Assembly: GCA_016197225.1 (NCBI GenBank)
Contig: JACPWC010000031.1
Coordinates: 124,001 to 188,000, forward strand
Direction: 5' to 3'
DNA: 64,000 nucleotides
DNA from: Chloroflexota bacterium
GTDB taxonomy: Bacteria; Chloroflexota; Anaerolineae; Anaerolineales; VGOW01
Each line of letters opens with the position of its first letter. Position 1 is the first letter of the stretch. The notes beneath the pieces were generated by a model. It made no database searches and had not been told where the DNA came from. It saw nothing but the letters and a program-made list of their open reading frames with translations. Positions 1-9,984 of the stretch are shown here, in pieces. The position numbers and the translations under genes were made by a program.

Positions 1-1482
<1,482 letters not shown>

Positions 1483-1483
1483 C

Positions 1484-1530
1484 GCGTATTGCGTATTTCG
1501 TATTCCGTGAATACGCCCTACGCAATACGC
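1484..1530. repeat. palindromic spacer repeat (GCGTATTGCGTA family)
   Basis: Perfect 12-bp inverted repeat GCGTATTGCGTA (1484-1495) / TACGCAATACGC (1519-1530), filling most of the 63-bp gap between the GH63 and debranching-enzyme genes. Related CGTATT(C/T)CGTATTGCG units follow two SnoaL-like genes at 47247-47272 and 47733-47759, so this is a dispersed family. A transcript would form a hairpin just before the start of the downstream gene. Confidence 0.7.
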
Positions 1531-1545
1531 ACTACGTAATACGCT

Positions 1546-3420
1546 ATGCTCGACTTCGGGCGCGACGTTTGCGGTGACTTATCAACGGCGGCCAGAAAAG
1601 AGTGGCTGGTGACCAACGGCCTCGGCGGCTTTGCTTCGGGAACAGTGGGCGGAGTGCTGACCAGGCGGTATCACGGACTCTTGATCGCCGCCATCAACCC
1701 GCCCCTGGGCCGGACCCTGCTCGTCGCCAAACTCGATGAGGCCGCCTCTTACGGGGGAAACGATTACCCGCTCTTCGCCAATCGCTGGGCAGGCGACGTT
1801 GTCAACCCTGAAGGTCATCGCAACCTCGAGCGCTTCCACCTCGAAGGCACGACTCCGGTTTGGACGTTTGCGCTGGCCGATGCTCTGCTCGAAAAGCGAA
1901 TCTGGATGGAGCAAGGCGCGAACACCACTTACATTCAATATCGTTTACGCCGGGCCGGCGGGCCGCTGACTCTCGCCGCTAAAGTCCTGGTCAACTATCG
2001 CGACTATCACGGCGCAACTCAGGGCGGCGACTGGCAGATGTTGATTACCTCGGTGCCTCACGGCTTGCGAGTGATTGCCTACGACGGGGCAACGCCGTTT
2101 TACCTTTTAAGCGACCGCGCCGGCGTGGCCCAAAGCCACGACTGGTACAAGAACTTTTCGTTGAGCGCCGAGAAATCTCGCGGCTTCGACGGCCTCGAAG
2201 ATCATTTGTGCATCGGCGAGTTCCGGGCCACGCTCCAGCCCGGCGAGACTCTCACCTTCGTCGCCAGCGTCGAAGCCCGGCCCAGCCTCGACAGCGCCGC
2301 CGCTTATGCCAGACGCCGGGACTATGAACAAGCATTGCTCCCAAACGACTCTGACTTGGCAGAAAACCTGTCGCTTGGAACAGAACCCACCATTGCGGCC
2401 ATCTCTTCCCTGCCCCCACGCCCGCTCGCTCCGCCGCAACTCTATCTCGCCGCCGACCAATTCATCGTCAGCCGCGCCACCCCGGACGATCAGAATGGCA
2501 AGACCATCATCGCCGGCTACCCCTGGTTTGGCGATTGGGGCCGCGACACGATGATCAGCCTCCCCGGCCTGGCCCTGTCTACTGGCCGTTTCAAAATCGC
2601 CCGAAGCATTCTTCGCACCTTCGCCCGCTTTGTGAGTCAGGGCATGTTGCCCAACCGCTTCCCGGACGCCGGCGAGACGCCGGAGTACAACACGGTGGAT
2701 GCGACGCTTTGGTATTTTGAAGCCATTCGCGCTTATTACGAAACAACTGACGACGACGAACTATTGCGCGAACTCTTCCCGATCTTGAAAGATATTGTGA
2801 ACTGGCACGTTCGCGGCACGCGCTACCAGATTCACGTGGACGCAACCGACGGCTTGCTTTACGCGGGTGAGGCCGGTGTGCAGTTGACGTGGATGGATGC
2901 CAAAGTCGGCGATTGGGTGGTGACGCCCCGAATCGGCAAGCCGGTGGAGATCAACGCCTTGTGGCACAACGCCTTGCGCGCCCTGGCCGGCTTCGCCCGC
3001 CGCCTCAACGAACCGGACACTTACACGGCAATGGCCGACCGTGTTCAGGCGAGCTTCGGCAAGTTCTGGTTTGAGATCGGCGGCTATTGCTACGATGTGA
3101 TTGACGGGCCTGACGGCAACAACGCCAGCCTGCGCCCCAATCAACTATTCGCCGTCTCACTGCCTCACAGCCCGTTGAGCGCCAAACAGCAAAAGGCCGT
3201 CGTGGACACCTGCGCCCGGACTCTGCTCACCTCACACGGCCTCCGCAGTCTGGCTCCGGATCATTCAAGTCTTGAACCGCTTATTCACCACCTCAACGAT
3301 CACGGCTTGGGGAGCGTCAGCGAAATTTTCGACGGCGACCCGCCGTTCACCCCGCGCGGCTGTTTCGCCCAGGCCTGGGGTGTGGCCGAGTTGTTGCGGG
3401 CCTGGCAGGAAGTGAGCTGA
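1546..3420 (+). CDS. glycogen debranching enzyme (amylo-alpha-1,6-glucosidase, GH133)
   Basis: 624 aa. The N-terminal GDE_N-like domain carries the characteristic EWLVTNGLGGFASGT and RRYHGLLIAA (about residues 19-49). The C-terminal (alpha/alpha)6 domain contains GYPWFGDWGRDTMISLPGL (DWGRD at residues 330-334), the signature of archaeal/bacterial amylo-1,6-glucosidases, and ends with PRGCFAQAWGVAEL. The enzyme hydrolyses alpha-1,6 branch points of glycogen in the cytoplasm. It directly follows the GH63 gene and is probably co-transcribed with it. The ATG is taken at 1546, right after a palindromic repeat; there is no strong Shine-Dalgarno, so the exact start is slightly uncertain. Length is normal for the family. 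Confidence 0.9.
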   Translation: MLDFGRDVCGDLSTAARKEWLVTNGLGGFASGTVGGVLTRRYHGLLIAAINPPLGRTLLVAKLDEAASYGGNDYPLFANRWAGDVVNPEGHRNLERFHLEGTTPVWTFALADALLEKRIWMEQGANTTYIQYRLRRAGGPLTLAAKVLVNYRDYHGATQGGDWQMLITSVPHGLRVIAYDGATPFYLLSDRAGVAQSHDWYKNFSLSAEKSRGFDGLEDHLCIGEFRATLQPGETLTFVASVEARPSLDSAAAYARRRDYEQALLPNDSDLAENLSLGTEPTIAAISSLPPRPLAPPQLYLAADQFIVSRATPDDQNGKTIIAGYPWFGDWGRDTMISLPGLALSTGRFKIARSILRTFARFVSQGMLPNRFPDAGETPEYNTVDATLWYFEAIRAYYETTDDDELLRELFPILKDIVNWHVRGTRYQIHVDATDGLLYAGEAGVQLTWMDAKVGDWVVTPRIGKPVEINALWHNALRALAGFARRLNEPDTYTAMADRVQASFGKFWFEIGGYCYDVIDGPDGNNASLRPNQLFAVSLPHSPLSAKQQKAVVDTCARTLLTSHGLRSLAPDHSSLEPLIHHLNDHGLGSVSEIFDGDPPFTPRGCFAQAWGVAELLRAWQEVS

Positions 3421-3541
3421 TAAAATTCGCGGTCAGACACCTGGTGTCTGGCGGCGGTTGCCCTCTCTCCACAGGTTGGGATATACTTTCGTCACCCAAT
3501 CTGCGATGAATAGCAAGCTTTACTTTCAGACCAGTCAAGCC

Positions 3542-3592
3542 AGACAACGGATTTAGCGAATCCATCCGTCGAATTCGCCAAATCCGTTGTCT
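3542..3592. repeat. ACAACGGATT-family inverted repeat
   Basis: 20-bp arms at 3542-3561 and 3573-3592 with one mismatch and an 11-bp loop; ends AGACAACGG / CCGTTGTCT. It lies 20 bp before the next start codon. The same core (CAACGGATTT...AAATCCGTTG) bounds the larger elements at 6277-6573 and 36132-36214. The preceding spacer from 3421 shows nothing else recognisable. Confidence 0.7.
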
Positions 3593-3612
3593 CTATTAAG
3601 CAGGAGCCATTC

Positions 3613-4272
3613 ATGAACATTGACGAGACCAACTTTCCAACGGTAGCCGGCTGGGAAGGTGAATTGATGCGGGCGACCGGCATGTTGTCGGTGCCGGGCG
3701 AGCGTTTGCCGGCCTTGAGTATCAGCAAGCCCGTCTGGTGGAGCGATCAGACATTGATGGGTGAAGGGTGGACGCCGCCCGCCACCGGGAGACGGTACGG
3801 CCTGACTCGCTTCGCTTATTCAATCCGGCCCGCCGAGCGCCAGTCGGTGCGCTACGTGGACATCGTTGTCTATCTTCATGCCAAAGGTGATGGCTTGCGG
3901 CCCGTCGTCTTCGACCTGCTTCCCAAGGCGGCCAAAGAAGAGCAGGCCGGGACTCTAACGGTGGGTATCAGCCCCGATTTCAAATTCGTCGCGCCTGAGA
4001 ATGCGCCGGCGGCCCTCAGCCTGCGGCAAAACATTCTGGCGGTGACCGCCGACGGCCTGGGCGAGAATGCCGCTCACTGGGCGTTTGCCGTGCGCTCGAC
4101 GACGCCGCTGGCCGGAAGCCAGGCGACGTACATCATCGTCGAACTGATGCCGGGCGTGGAGGCCGCTCGCGCCAGCCTGCAACTGGTGGCCGAGATTGAC
4201 ACACCTTACGGCCCGGTGCGCGGCCTGCTCCCCTCCAGCCAGCGCAACGCGCTGAGTTGGGTGTTGGAGTAA
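3613..4272 (+). CDS. hypothetical protein, unknown function
   Basis: 219 aa; I do not recognise the family. ATG preceded by AGGAG at good spacing (AGCAGGAGCCATTC). No signal peptide, no membrane segment and no cysteine motif. It starts with a polar stretch and continues as a mixed beta-rich sequence with several VxVxL-type strands, the look of a soluble beta-sandwich or galactose-binding-like fold, but no catalytic signature is visible. It ends 9 bp before the S9 peptidase gene on the same strand, so the two are probably co-transcribed and it may work with that peptidase (inference from spacing only). Confidence 0.7.
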   Translation: MNIDETNFPTVAGWEGELMRATGMLSVPGERLPALSISKPVWWSDQTLMGEGWTPPATGRRYGLTRFAYSIRPAERQSVRYVDIVVYLHAKGDGLRPVVFDLLPKAAKEEQAGTLTVGISPDFKFVAPENAPAALSLRQNILAVTADGLGENAAHWAFAVRSTTPLAGSQATYIIVELMPGVEAARASLQLVAEIDTPYGPVRGLLPSSQRNALSWVLE

Positions 4273-4281
4273 GAGGGCAGT

Positions 4282-6198
4282 ATGCAAATCGCGCCTTACG
4301 GCTCATGGAAATCGCCTATCACCTCGGACTTGATTGTGTCGGAAAGCGTCAGGCTTGGGCAACTGATGCTGGACGGCGATGACATTTACTGGGTTGAGAT
4401 TCGACCACAAGAGAAAGGGCGATACGTGATCGTGCGGCGGACGCCGGACGGGGTCGCCGCCGATGTGAACCCGACCCCGTTCAACGCCCGCACCCGGGTT
4501 CACGAATACGGCGGCGGCGCTTACCTTGTAGCCGATGGCGTCGTGTACTTCTCCAACTTCGCCGATCAACGGTTGTATCGGCAGCAACCCGGTTCCCCGC
4601 CAGAGGCGCTCACCCCTGAAAAAGAGTGGCGCTATGCCGACGCGATCCTGGATCGCGGACGCAACCGCCTGATCTGCATCCGTGAAGATCACACTGATCC
4701 GAGTCGCGAAGCGGTGAACACGGTAGTGGCCGTCTCACTGGAGACGGGCGAGTCAACCGTGCTGGCCTCGGGCAACAATTTTTATTCGTCGCCCCGCCTC
4801 AGCCCGGACGGCAACCGCCTGGCCTGGCTGACGTGGAACCATCCGAACATGCCCTGGGATGGCACGGAGCTGTGGGTGGGTGAGTTGGACAGTAGGGGCG
4901 CGGTCACCGCGCCCCTACAAGTGGCGGGCGGCCCGGCAGAATCCATCTTTCAGCCGGAGTGGTCGCCAAGCGGCGTCTTGCACTTCGTCTCGGATCGCAC
5001 CGGCTGGTGGAATCTGTATCGGCTGAAGAATGATCAGGTTGAAGCCTTGTGCCCGATGGAGGCCGAGTTCGGCGGGCCGCAGTGGGTGTTCGGCCTGTCG
5101 CTGTATGCGTTTGCGGGCGGGGCGATTGTGTGCGCTTACGAGAAGAACGGCAACTCGCATCTGGCGAGTTTGGATCCGGGCACGCTGAAGCTGGAGCCGA
5201 TTGAATTGCCGTACACTGAAATTTTGCGCGTGAAGGCCGGGAACGGATTTGTGGTGTTGGGAGTCGAGTCGCCGACCGAGCCTGGCGCCCTGGTGTGGCT
5301 CGACCTGGCCACGAATCGGATCGAAGTTCTGCGCCGCTCAAGCAACCTGACGATTGATCCTGGCTATCTGTCAATTCCGCAAGCGATTGAGTTCCCGACC
5401 GAGAACGGCCTGACGGCGCACGCGATCTTTTATCCGCCGACGAACCGGGACTTCAACGCGCCTGAGGGCGAGAAGCCGCCTCTGCTGGTGATGAGTCATG
5501 GCGGCCCGACGGGAGCCACCTCGACAGCCTTCAATCTTGGAGTTCAATATTGGACGAGTCGCGGCATCGCAGTGGTTGACGTGAACTACGGCGGTAGCAC
5601 GGGCTATGGCCGCCAGTACCGCCAGCGCCTCAACGAGCAGTGGGGCGTGGTGGATATGAACGACTGCGCCAACGCGGCGCTGTATCTTGCGGAACAGGGA
5701 TTGGCAGATCGAAACAAGTTGGCCATCACCGGGGGAAGCGCCGGTGGTTATACAACCCTGTGCGCCCTCACCTTCCGCGACGAGTTCAAGGCCGGGGCCA
5801 GCCACTACGGCGTCAGCGATCTCGAAGCGTTGGCGACGGACACCCACAAATTTGAGTCGCGCTACCTCGACAGCATGATTGGGCCGTATCCGGCGCGGCG
5901 CGACCTGTACATTGAACGCTCGCCGATCCATCATACCTACAAGCTGTCCTGCGCCCTGATTCTGTTTCAGGGGTTGGAAGACAAGGTCGTGCCGCCGAGC
6001 CAGTCGCAGAAGATGTTTGAGGCGGCGCGGGCCAAAGAACTGCCGGTGGCCTACGTGGCCTTCGAGGGCGAGCAACACGGTTTCAGGCAGGCGGCCAACA
6101 TCAAGCGCGCCCTGGACGGCGAGTTGTACTTCTACTCAAAGGTGTTCGGGTTTGAGTTGGCGGAGGCGGTGGAGCCTGTTGAAATCGAGAATCTGTGA
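4282..6198 (+). CDS. S9-family prolyl-oligopeptidase-type peptidase
   Basis: 638 aa. The N-terminal half (about 1-370) has the YWVE/SPDG pattern of a WD40/TolB-like beta-propeller. The C-terminal half is an alpha/beta hydrolase with oxyanion HGGPTGA, nucleophile GGSAGG (Ser486), Asp567 in GLEDKVVPP and His599 in EQHGF, a complete triad of the dipeptidyl aminopeptidase/acylaminoacyl-peptidase class. No signal peptide, so probably a cytosolic oligopeptidase. RBS AGAGGG precedes the ATG. Unusual: residues around 204-212 (SRGAVTAPL) are encoded by a perfect palindromic repeat inserted in frame (4892-4918). Confidence 0.92.
   Translation: MQIAPYGSWKSPITSDLIVSESVRLGQLMLDGDDIYWVEIRPQEKGRYVIVRRTPDGVAADVNPTPFNARTRVHEYGGGAYLVADGVVYFSNFADQRLYRQQPGSPPEALTPEKEWRYADAILDRGRNRLICIREDHTDPSREAVNTVVAVSLETGESTVLASGNNFYSSPRLSPDGNRLAWLTWNHPNMPWDGTELWVGELDSRGAVTAPLQVAGGPAESIFQPEWSPSGVLHFVSDRTGWWNLYRLKNDQVEALCPMEAEFGGPQWVFGLSLYAFAGGAIVCAYEKNGNSHLASLDPGTLKLEPIELPYTEILRVKAGNGFVVLGVESPTEPGALVWLDLATNRIEVLRRSSNLTIDPGYLSIPQAIEFPTENGLTAHAIFYPPTNRDFNAPEGEKPPLLVMSHGGPTGATSTAFNLGVQYWTSRGIAVVDVNYGGSTGYGRQYRQRLNEQWGVVDMNDCANAALYLAEQGLADRNKLAITGGSAGGYTTLCALTFRDEFKAGASHYGVSDLEALATDTHKFESRYLDSMIGPYPARRDLYIERSPIHHTYKLSCALILFQGLEDKVVPPSQSQKMFEAARAKELPVAYVAFEGEQHGFRQAANIKRALDGELYFYSKVFGFELAEAVEPVEIENL
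4892..4918. repeat. in-frame palindromic repeat inside the S9 peptidase gene
   Basis: Perfect 13-bp inverted repeat GTAGGGGCGCGGT / ACCGCGCCCCTAC with a 1-nt loop, entirely within the coding frame. The same family (GTAGGGGCG...CCCCTAC) occurs between genes at 11307-11334, which shows this is an inserted mobile palindrome and not an ancestral part of the gene. Confidence 0.8.
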
Positions 6199-6276
6199 TC
6201 AGCAGGGCGAGCTATCTAATCCGCCCCATCCCATCATTCTGGAGTTTCCCATTGTTCTGCTGGGCGGCATCCCAGG

Positions 6277-6573
6277 TAGAACAACGGATTTCCCGAATTA
6301 GGCGGATCGTGATCCGTTGGTGTGCACGCAAAAGTTGATGCTGTTGGCGAAATCACGAGGAGCAAGGCATCCCCGGATGCTGGGCGGGCCGCACCTGGGG
6401 GTGCTGGCTCCTCAAGGCAATTCGCCAACAGTATCAAAAGTTGTCGAGGAGTTCGCATCCCCGGATGCGAACTTAGGCCGCATCTGCGCGCAAGCGTGCG
6501 GCCTTCTCAGCCGGAATTGGCTGACATATTTTGCGTGCGCACATCCGTTGAATTCGTCGAATCCGTTGTTCTA
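6277..6573. mobile_element. MITE-like non-coding element with nested inverted repeats
   Basis: About 297 bp between the S9 peptidase and the EACC1-like gene. Ends TAGAACAACGGATT and ATCCGTTGTTCTA are inverted copies. Further inside lie paired arms 6320-6333/6529-6542 (13 of 14) and 6335-6351/6421-6437 (16 of 17), and a GTTCGCATCC/GGATGCGAAC hairpin near 6455. No credible ORF. The TA at each end would fit an IS630/Tc1-type target duplication, but this is an inference. The rest of 6199-6619 holds no gene; TCTAATCCGCCCC at 6213-6225 also bounds the repeat at 40028-40277. Confidence 0.55.
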
Positions 6574-6619
6574 ATGCAAGGTAAAATTCAGCATCACCCA
6601 CATTCAAAGGAACCCGGCC

Positions 6620-7027
6620 ATGCCTGACGAATCCGCCGAACTGATAGTGCGCCTCAATTTGGAAGATAAAGACGATGAGCAACTCGACCGCCTGACGCGC
6701 CAGTTCCGCAACGAAGTGCGCGAACTGGATATTGAGTCGGCGGAATTCATCTCGGCTGGGCCAACGTCGGAAAGCACAAAAGGCATAGACCCGATTGTGT
6801 TGGGCGCTGTCGCGGTGACAGTTGGCCCAACCGTGTTGACCAAGTTCCTTGAATTCCTACATGCCTGGTCAATGCGCCACCAAAGCCAAACGGTCGAGGT
6901 CGAAATCCAGAATGAAGAAGGGGCGGCAGTGAAAGTGAAAGTTCCGGTTACAATGTCGAAGGTTGAAGCCAAAGAGTGGATCGAAATGGTGAGCCAGAGT
7001 TTGCCAAAGAAGAAAGGCAAGAAGTAA
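6620..7027 (+). CDS. small EACC1-like effector-associated protein
   Basis: 135 aa; RBS AAAGGAA before the ATG. It has an acidic N-terminal alpha/beta part with LIVRLNLEDKDDEQLDRLTR and NEVRELDI, a hydrophobic Gly/Val helix around 56-72 (DPIVLGAVAVTVGPTVL), then strands with TVEVEIQNEEG and a lysine-rich end (KKKGKK). This layout resembles the 'effector-associated constant component' (EACC1) proteins described next to caspase and trypsin effectors in bacterial conflict systems; I rely on memory of that family. It lies 7 bp before the caspase gene, so the two form an operon and presumably one module. Alternative: a generic small membrane-associated partner protein. Confidence 0.65.
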   Translation: MPDESAELIVRLNLEDKDDEQLDRLTRQFRNEVRELDIESAEFISAGPTSESTKGIDPIVLGAVAVTVGPTVLTKFLEFLHAWSMRHQSQTVEVEIQNEEGAAVKVKVPVTMSKVEAKEWIEMVSQSLPKKKGKK

Positions 7028-7034
7028 GGCCCGG

Positions 7035-8840
7035 ATGCCCCGCAAGTTCGCCCTGATCATCGGCAACAGCCAATACGACGACGCGAATCTGTCGCAACTC
7101 ACTGCGCCCGCCGCCGACGTGCGCGCGCTGGATGAACTCTTGCGCGCCCCGGAGATTGGCGGCTTTGACGCAGTGCAAACGCTGGCCAACCGCCCGTTTG
7201 CCGAAGTGCATCCGGCCATCGCCGATTTCTTCGCCGACAAGAAGCCGGATGATTTGCTGTTGCTGTATTTTTCCGGCCACGGCCTGCTCGACCCTCAGGG
7301 CCGTTTGTATCTGGCGGTGAAGAACAGCCGGAATGATCGCTTGAGCGGCTCGGCCATTCCCTCTCTCTTTCTCAAAGACGAAATGGACAACAGCCGGGCG
7401 AAGCGGCAGGTGTTGATTTTGGACTGTTGCCAGAGCGGCGCGTTTGGGCAAGGCGCAAAAGGCGCGCCCGGCGTGCAAGCGATTACGGACGCCACCTTTG
7501 AAGGGCGGGGGCGGGTGGTGCTCACCGCCACCGACAAGACCCAGCCGGCCTGGGAGGGCAACCGGATCATTGGCGGCGTGGAAACTTCGATCTTCACCCA
7601 TTTCATCGTCGAAGGGTTGAAAACCGGCGCGGCGGCGGACGAAGGCGGGCGAATCACGCCGACCCGGTTGTACGACTACGTCTTCCCAAAAGTTGTGGAG
7701 GTAGTGCCGACTCAAAAGCCGCGCCTGATTGTTTATGACCGAGAAGGGGGTGATATTGTGATTGCCCGCAGTCCGCGCGCGCCAAAATCTGCCCAACTGC
7801 CGCCTGAACTGCAACAGGCGGTTGACAGCGGTTTCGCCGGAATTCGAGCGGGCGCGGTTGAAGAATTGGGCCGATTGTTGAAAGGCAGTGACCCGGCGCT
7901 GGCGCAAGCGGCGCGGCAAGCCCTCGAACAAATGTTGAATGACGACAGCCGCCAGGTGACCAAAGCTGTAGCTCAGGCTTTGGGCAAAGCCAGCGCCTCA
8001 GCCTCTCCTGCTTACAGCCCGAAAGAGAAGGCGACGGTTGCGCCGCCCTCGCCCAAATCTTCGCCTGACCTTCTCACCCTCGAACGCCCCTTCCCCCTCG
8101 AACTCATCCGCATTCCGGCGGGGGAGTTTTTGATGGGGAGTGATTCAACAAAGGACCCAGACGCGCAACCAGACGAACAACCACAACATCGTGTATATAT
8201 CTCTGAGTTTTACATTGGCAAGTATCCGGTGACAAACGCTCAGTACGCTGTTTTTGTCAGGGTATCAAAGTGTCGCCCGCCAGAACACTGGGAAAAAGGC
8301 GTTATTCCTTCCGGCATGGAAAATCATCCAGTCGTTGAGGTCTCATGGAACGATGCCGTTGCCTTTTGCGAGTGGTTGAGCAAAGAAACTGGCACGCCGT
8401 TTCGCTTGCCTACTGAGGCCGAGTGGGAGAAGGCGGCGCGAGGCGCGGATGGGCGAATTTATCCGTGGGGCAATGAGTGGGATCAAGCGAGGCTGAACAG
8501 CAGTGAAGGCGGGCCGGGAACGACGACGCCAGTCGGCGCATATTCGCCGCAGGGTGACAGCCCTTATAGCGTGGTTGACATGAGCGGCAATGTTTGTGAA
8601 TGGACGAATAGTTTGTGGGGAAGGAATTTGGAGGAGCCCGATTACAAGTACCCTTACAACCCGAAAGATGGACGCGAAAATTTGAAAGCGCCGGAGGATA
8701 TTTGGCGGGTGCTGCGTGGCGGGTCGTGGGACTTCGATCGTTGGGATTGCCTCGCCGCGGTTCGGGGCTGTGGCATCCCGGTGGTCTCCCTCTACAATAT
8801 TGGCTTTCGCCTGGCGCTTTCTCCCGTTTCGCGCACTTGA
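7035..8840 (+). CDS. caspase (C14) - HEAT-like - FGE/SUMF1 C-lectin fusion protein
   Basis: 601 aa. Residues 1-245 are a caspase-like peptidase with His82 in YFSGHG and the Cys pair in LILDCCQSG (Cys132 the likely nucleophile). Residues about 255-320 are a short helical HEAT-like segment (VEELGRLLKGSDPALAQAARQ). A Pro/Ser linker leads to a formylglycine-generating-enzyme/sulfatase-modifying fold (about 351-598) with IPAGEFLMGS, FRLPTEAEWEKAARG and the closing RGGSW...GFR. The FGE catalytic cysteines are absent, so this domain probably binds ligand or sensor. It is the second gene of an operon with an EACC1-like protein. The C-terminal 27 residues look hypervariable (see separate feature). Likely role: a regulated protease effector in defence or programmed death. 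Confidence 0.85.
   Translation: MPRKFALIIGNSQYDDANLSQLTAPAADVRALDELLRAPEIGGFDAVQTLANRPFAEVHPAIADFFADKKPDDLLLLYFSGHGLLDPQGRLYLAVKNSRNDRLSGSAIPSLFLKDEMDNSRAKRQVLILDCCQSGAFGQGAKGAPGVQAITDATFEGRGRVVLTATDKTQPAWEGNRIIGGVETSIFTHFIVEGLKTGAAADEGGRITPTRLYDYVFPKVVEVVPTQKPRLIVYDREGGDIVIARSPRAPKSAQLPPELQQAVDSGFAGIRAGAVEELGRLLKGSDPALAQAARQALEQMLNDDSRQVTKAVAQALGKASASASPAYSPKEKATVAPPSPKSSPDLLTLERPFPLELIRIPAGEFLMGSDSTKDPDAQPDEQPQHRVYISEFYIGKYPVTNAQYAVFVRVSKCRPPEHWEKGVIPSGMENHPVVEVSWNDAVAFCEWLSKETGTPFRLPTEAEWEKAARGADGRIYPWGNEWDQARLNSSEGGPGTTTPVGAYSPQGDSPYSVVDMSGNVCEWTNSLWGRNLEEPDYKYPYNPKDGRENLKAPEDIWRVLRGGSWDFDRWDCLAAVRGCGIPVVSLYNIGFRLALSPVSRT
8715..8810 (+). other. possible diversity-generating-retroelement variable region (VR) in the FGE domain
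   Basis: Codons 561-592. Between the invariant RGGSW and GFR, positions that are usually Asn/Asp/Arg in FGE domains carry D, F, D, W, D, C, V, G, C, G, I, V, V, S, L, Y. Most of these codons end in C or T and could derive from AAC/AAT by changes at the first two bases, the pattern of DGR A-to-N mutagenesis. No reverse transcriptase or template repeat lies in this window, so the assignment is a hypothesis. Confidence 0.35.
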
Positions 8841-9243
8841 ATTTCTGGGTTTCTGAATCCTGATTTCTGATCGGCTGACATTTTGAAACGCTGGCGGAAC
8901 TGCGAGACCCCATTGAAAACCCGCGCGTCCCTCTCCGCTTCGCTACGGGGTGCTTCGCAAGCGCGGGCGGAATTTTTTGGGGGGAGGGGGTGAAACCTGT
9001 CAACGAATGCACTTCGCGAACGAATAAACGAATGTTGTTTGCAAGGCCAATTTGTTATCAGGGGTCGGAACTTGCCCTGTCTTTCAGCCGATGCTTCGCA
9101 AAACGGAAAAGCCGATGCGAGCATGCTCATCCGCTTCTCCGTTTGAACATCCGTTGAAAATAGACCTATCCTCAAAACCATTTTAGCATAACTGCTCTCG
9201 TTCAATCTCCAATTCTCTAATTCTCTAATCTCCAACTACCTTC
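8841..9243. other. non-coding spacer with an imperfect palindrome
   Basis: 403 bp without a credible gene. It holds an imperfect palindrome at 9101-9144 (AAACGG...CCGTTT arms around AGCATGCT), a G-run (GGGGGGAGGGGG) near 8980 and a repeated CTCTAATTCTCTAATCTCC tract just before the methyltransferase gene. No convincing promoter was identified. Confidence 0.5.
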
Positions 9244-9828
9244 ATGCTCTCCACTCCTCTCTCTTCTCTCCTCTGGCTTGCCGTCATTCTCTCCCTCATC
9301 GCCTTCTTCTCCACCCTCCTCCCCTTCTTCACCGGCGCGCATTGGGTGCCCACGCCGGCCAGCACCGTGCGGCGGATGCTCAGGTTGGCGAACGTTCAGC
9401 CGGGCGAGACGGTTTACGATTTGGGGTCGGGCGACGGGCGGGTGCTGATCATCGCCGCGCGCGAGTTCGGGGCGCGGGCGGTGGGCGTGGAAATTGACCC
9501 GCTCAAGTATCTGTGGACGCGGGCGATGATTGCTTTGCTTGGGCTGGGCGACCGGGTGACGGTTCGTCGCGCCAACTTCTTCGACGTGGCGCTGGGTGAA
9601 GCCGACGTGATCACCCTCTACCTTTTGCCAAAGGCCAACGCCCGCCTTCTGCCCAAGTTCGAGCGCGAGTTGAGGCCGGGGGCGCGGGTGGCGGCTCATG
9701 CTTTCTTTTTGCCGGAGTGGCCGGTGATGGCCGAAGAGAAAAACGTGCGGGTGTACCGCCTGCCAACTTTCGACAATTCACCACGAAGACACCAAGACTC
9801 AAAGGTACACCAAGTTTCTTCTTCGTGA
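9244..9828 (+). CDS. membrane-anchored class I SAM-dependent methyltransferase
   Basis: 194 aa. A hydrophobic N-terminal helix (about 6-32, LLWLAVILSLIAFFSTLLPFF) anchors a Rossmann methyltransferase with motif I VYDLGSGDGRV and the following acidic VGVEIDP. The closest familiar type is a short membrane-tethered SAM methyltransferase with unknown substrate. No Shine-Dalgarno is visible before the ATG at 9244 (CTCCAACTACCTTC), so the start is uncertain. The last residues (about NSPRRHQDSKVHQVSSS) and the stop are encoded by an inserted palindromic repeat (9778-9859), so the native C-terminus was probably near residue 177. Confidence 0.8.
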   Translation: MLSTPLSSLLWLAVILSLIAFFSTLLPFFTGAHWVPTPASTVRRMLRLANVQPGETVYDLGSGDGRVLIIAAREFGARAVGVEIDPLKYLWTRAMIALLGLGDRVTVRRANFFDVALGEADVITLYLLPKANARLLPKFERELRPGARVAAHAFFLPEWPVMAEEKNVRVYRLPTFDNSPRRHQDSKVHQVSSS

Positions 9829-9859
9829 TCCTTCGTGTCATCGTGCCTTCGTGGTGAGA
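9778..9859. repeat. CCACGAAG palindromic repeat supplying the end of the methyltransferase gene
   Basis: TTCACCACGAAGACAC at the left and CTTCGTGGTGAGAA at the right form inverted ends; GTGATCCTTCGTGTC repeats the theme inside. The methyltransferase frame reads into it and stops there. Confidence 0.65.
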
Positions 9860-9920
9860 AGAGGATGTTTTGCCGCAGTCCGCCCGGCTTCATTGGACTT
9901 TATTCAAACTAAGCCAGCGC

Positions 9921-9966
9921 GCGGCCTTCGACAGGCTCAGGCCGCGCTGAACCTGCTGAAGGCCGC
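9921..9966. repeat. palindromic repeat (GCGGCCTTC/GAAGGCCGC)
   Basis: Inverted ends GCGGCCTTC (9921-9929) and GAAGGCCGC (9958-9966) around CGACAGGCTCAGGCC and GAACCTGCTG, in the spacer between convergent genes. Between 9829 and 9984 nothing else is recognisable. Confidence 0.55.
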
Positions 9967-9984
9967 TATGTCCGATAGAGGCTA

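Noticed and set aside
5371-6078. 235-codon minus-strand ORF in the S9 peptidase gene
   Set aside because: Antisense shadow; the plus strand carries a full catalytic triad.
7035-8840. Active formylglycine-generating enzyme
   Set aside because: The FGE catalytic cysteine pair context is absent; the domain is more likely a lectin-like binding module.
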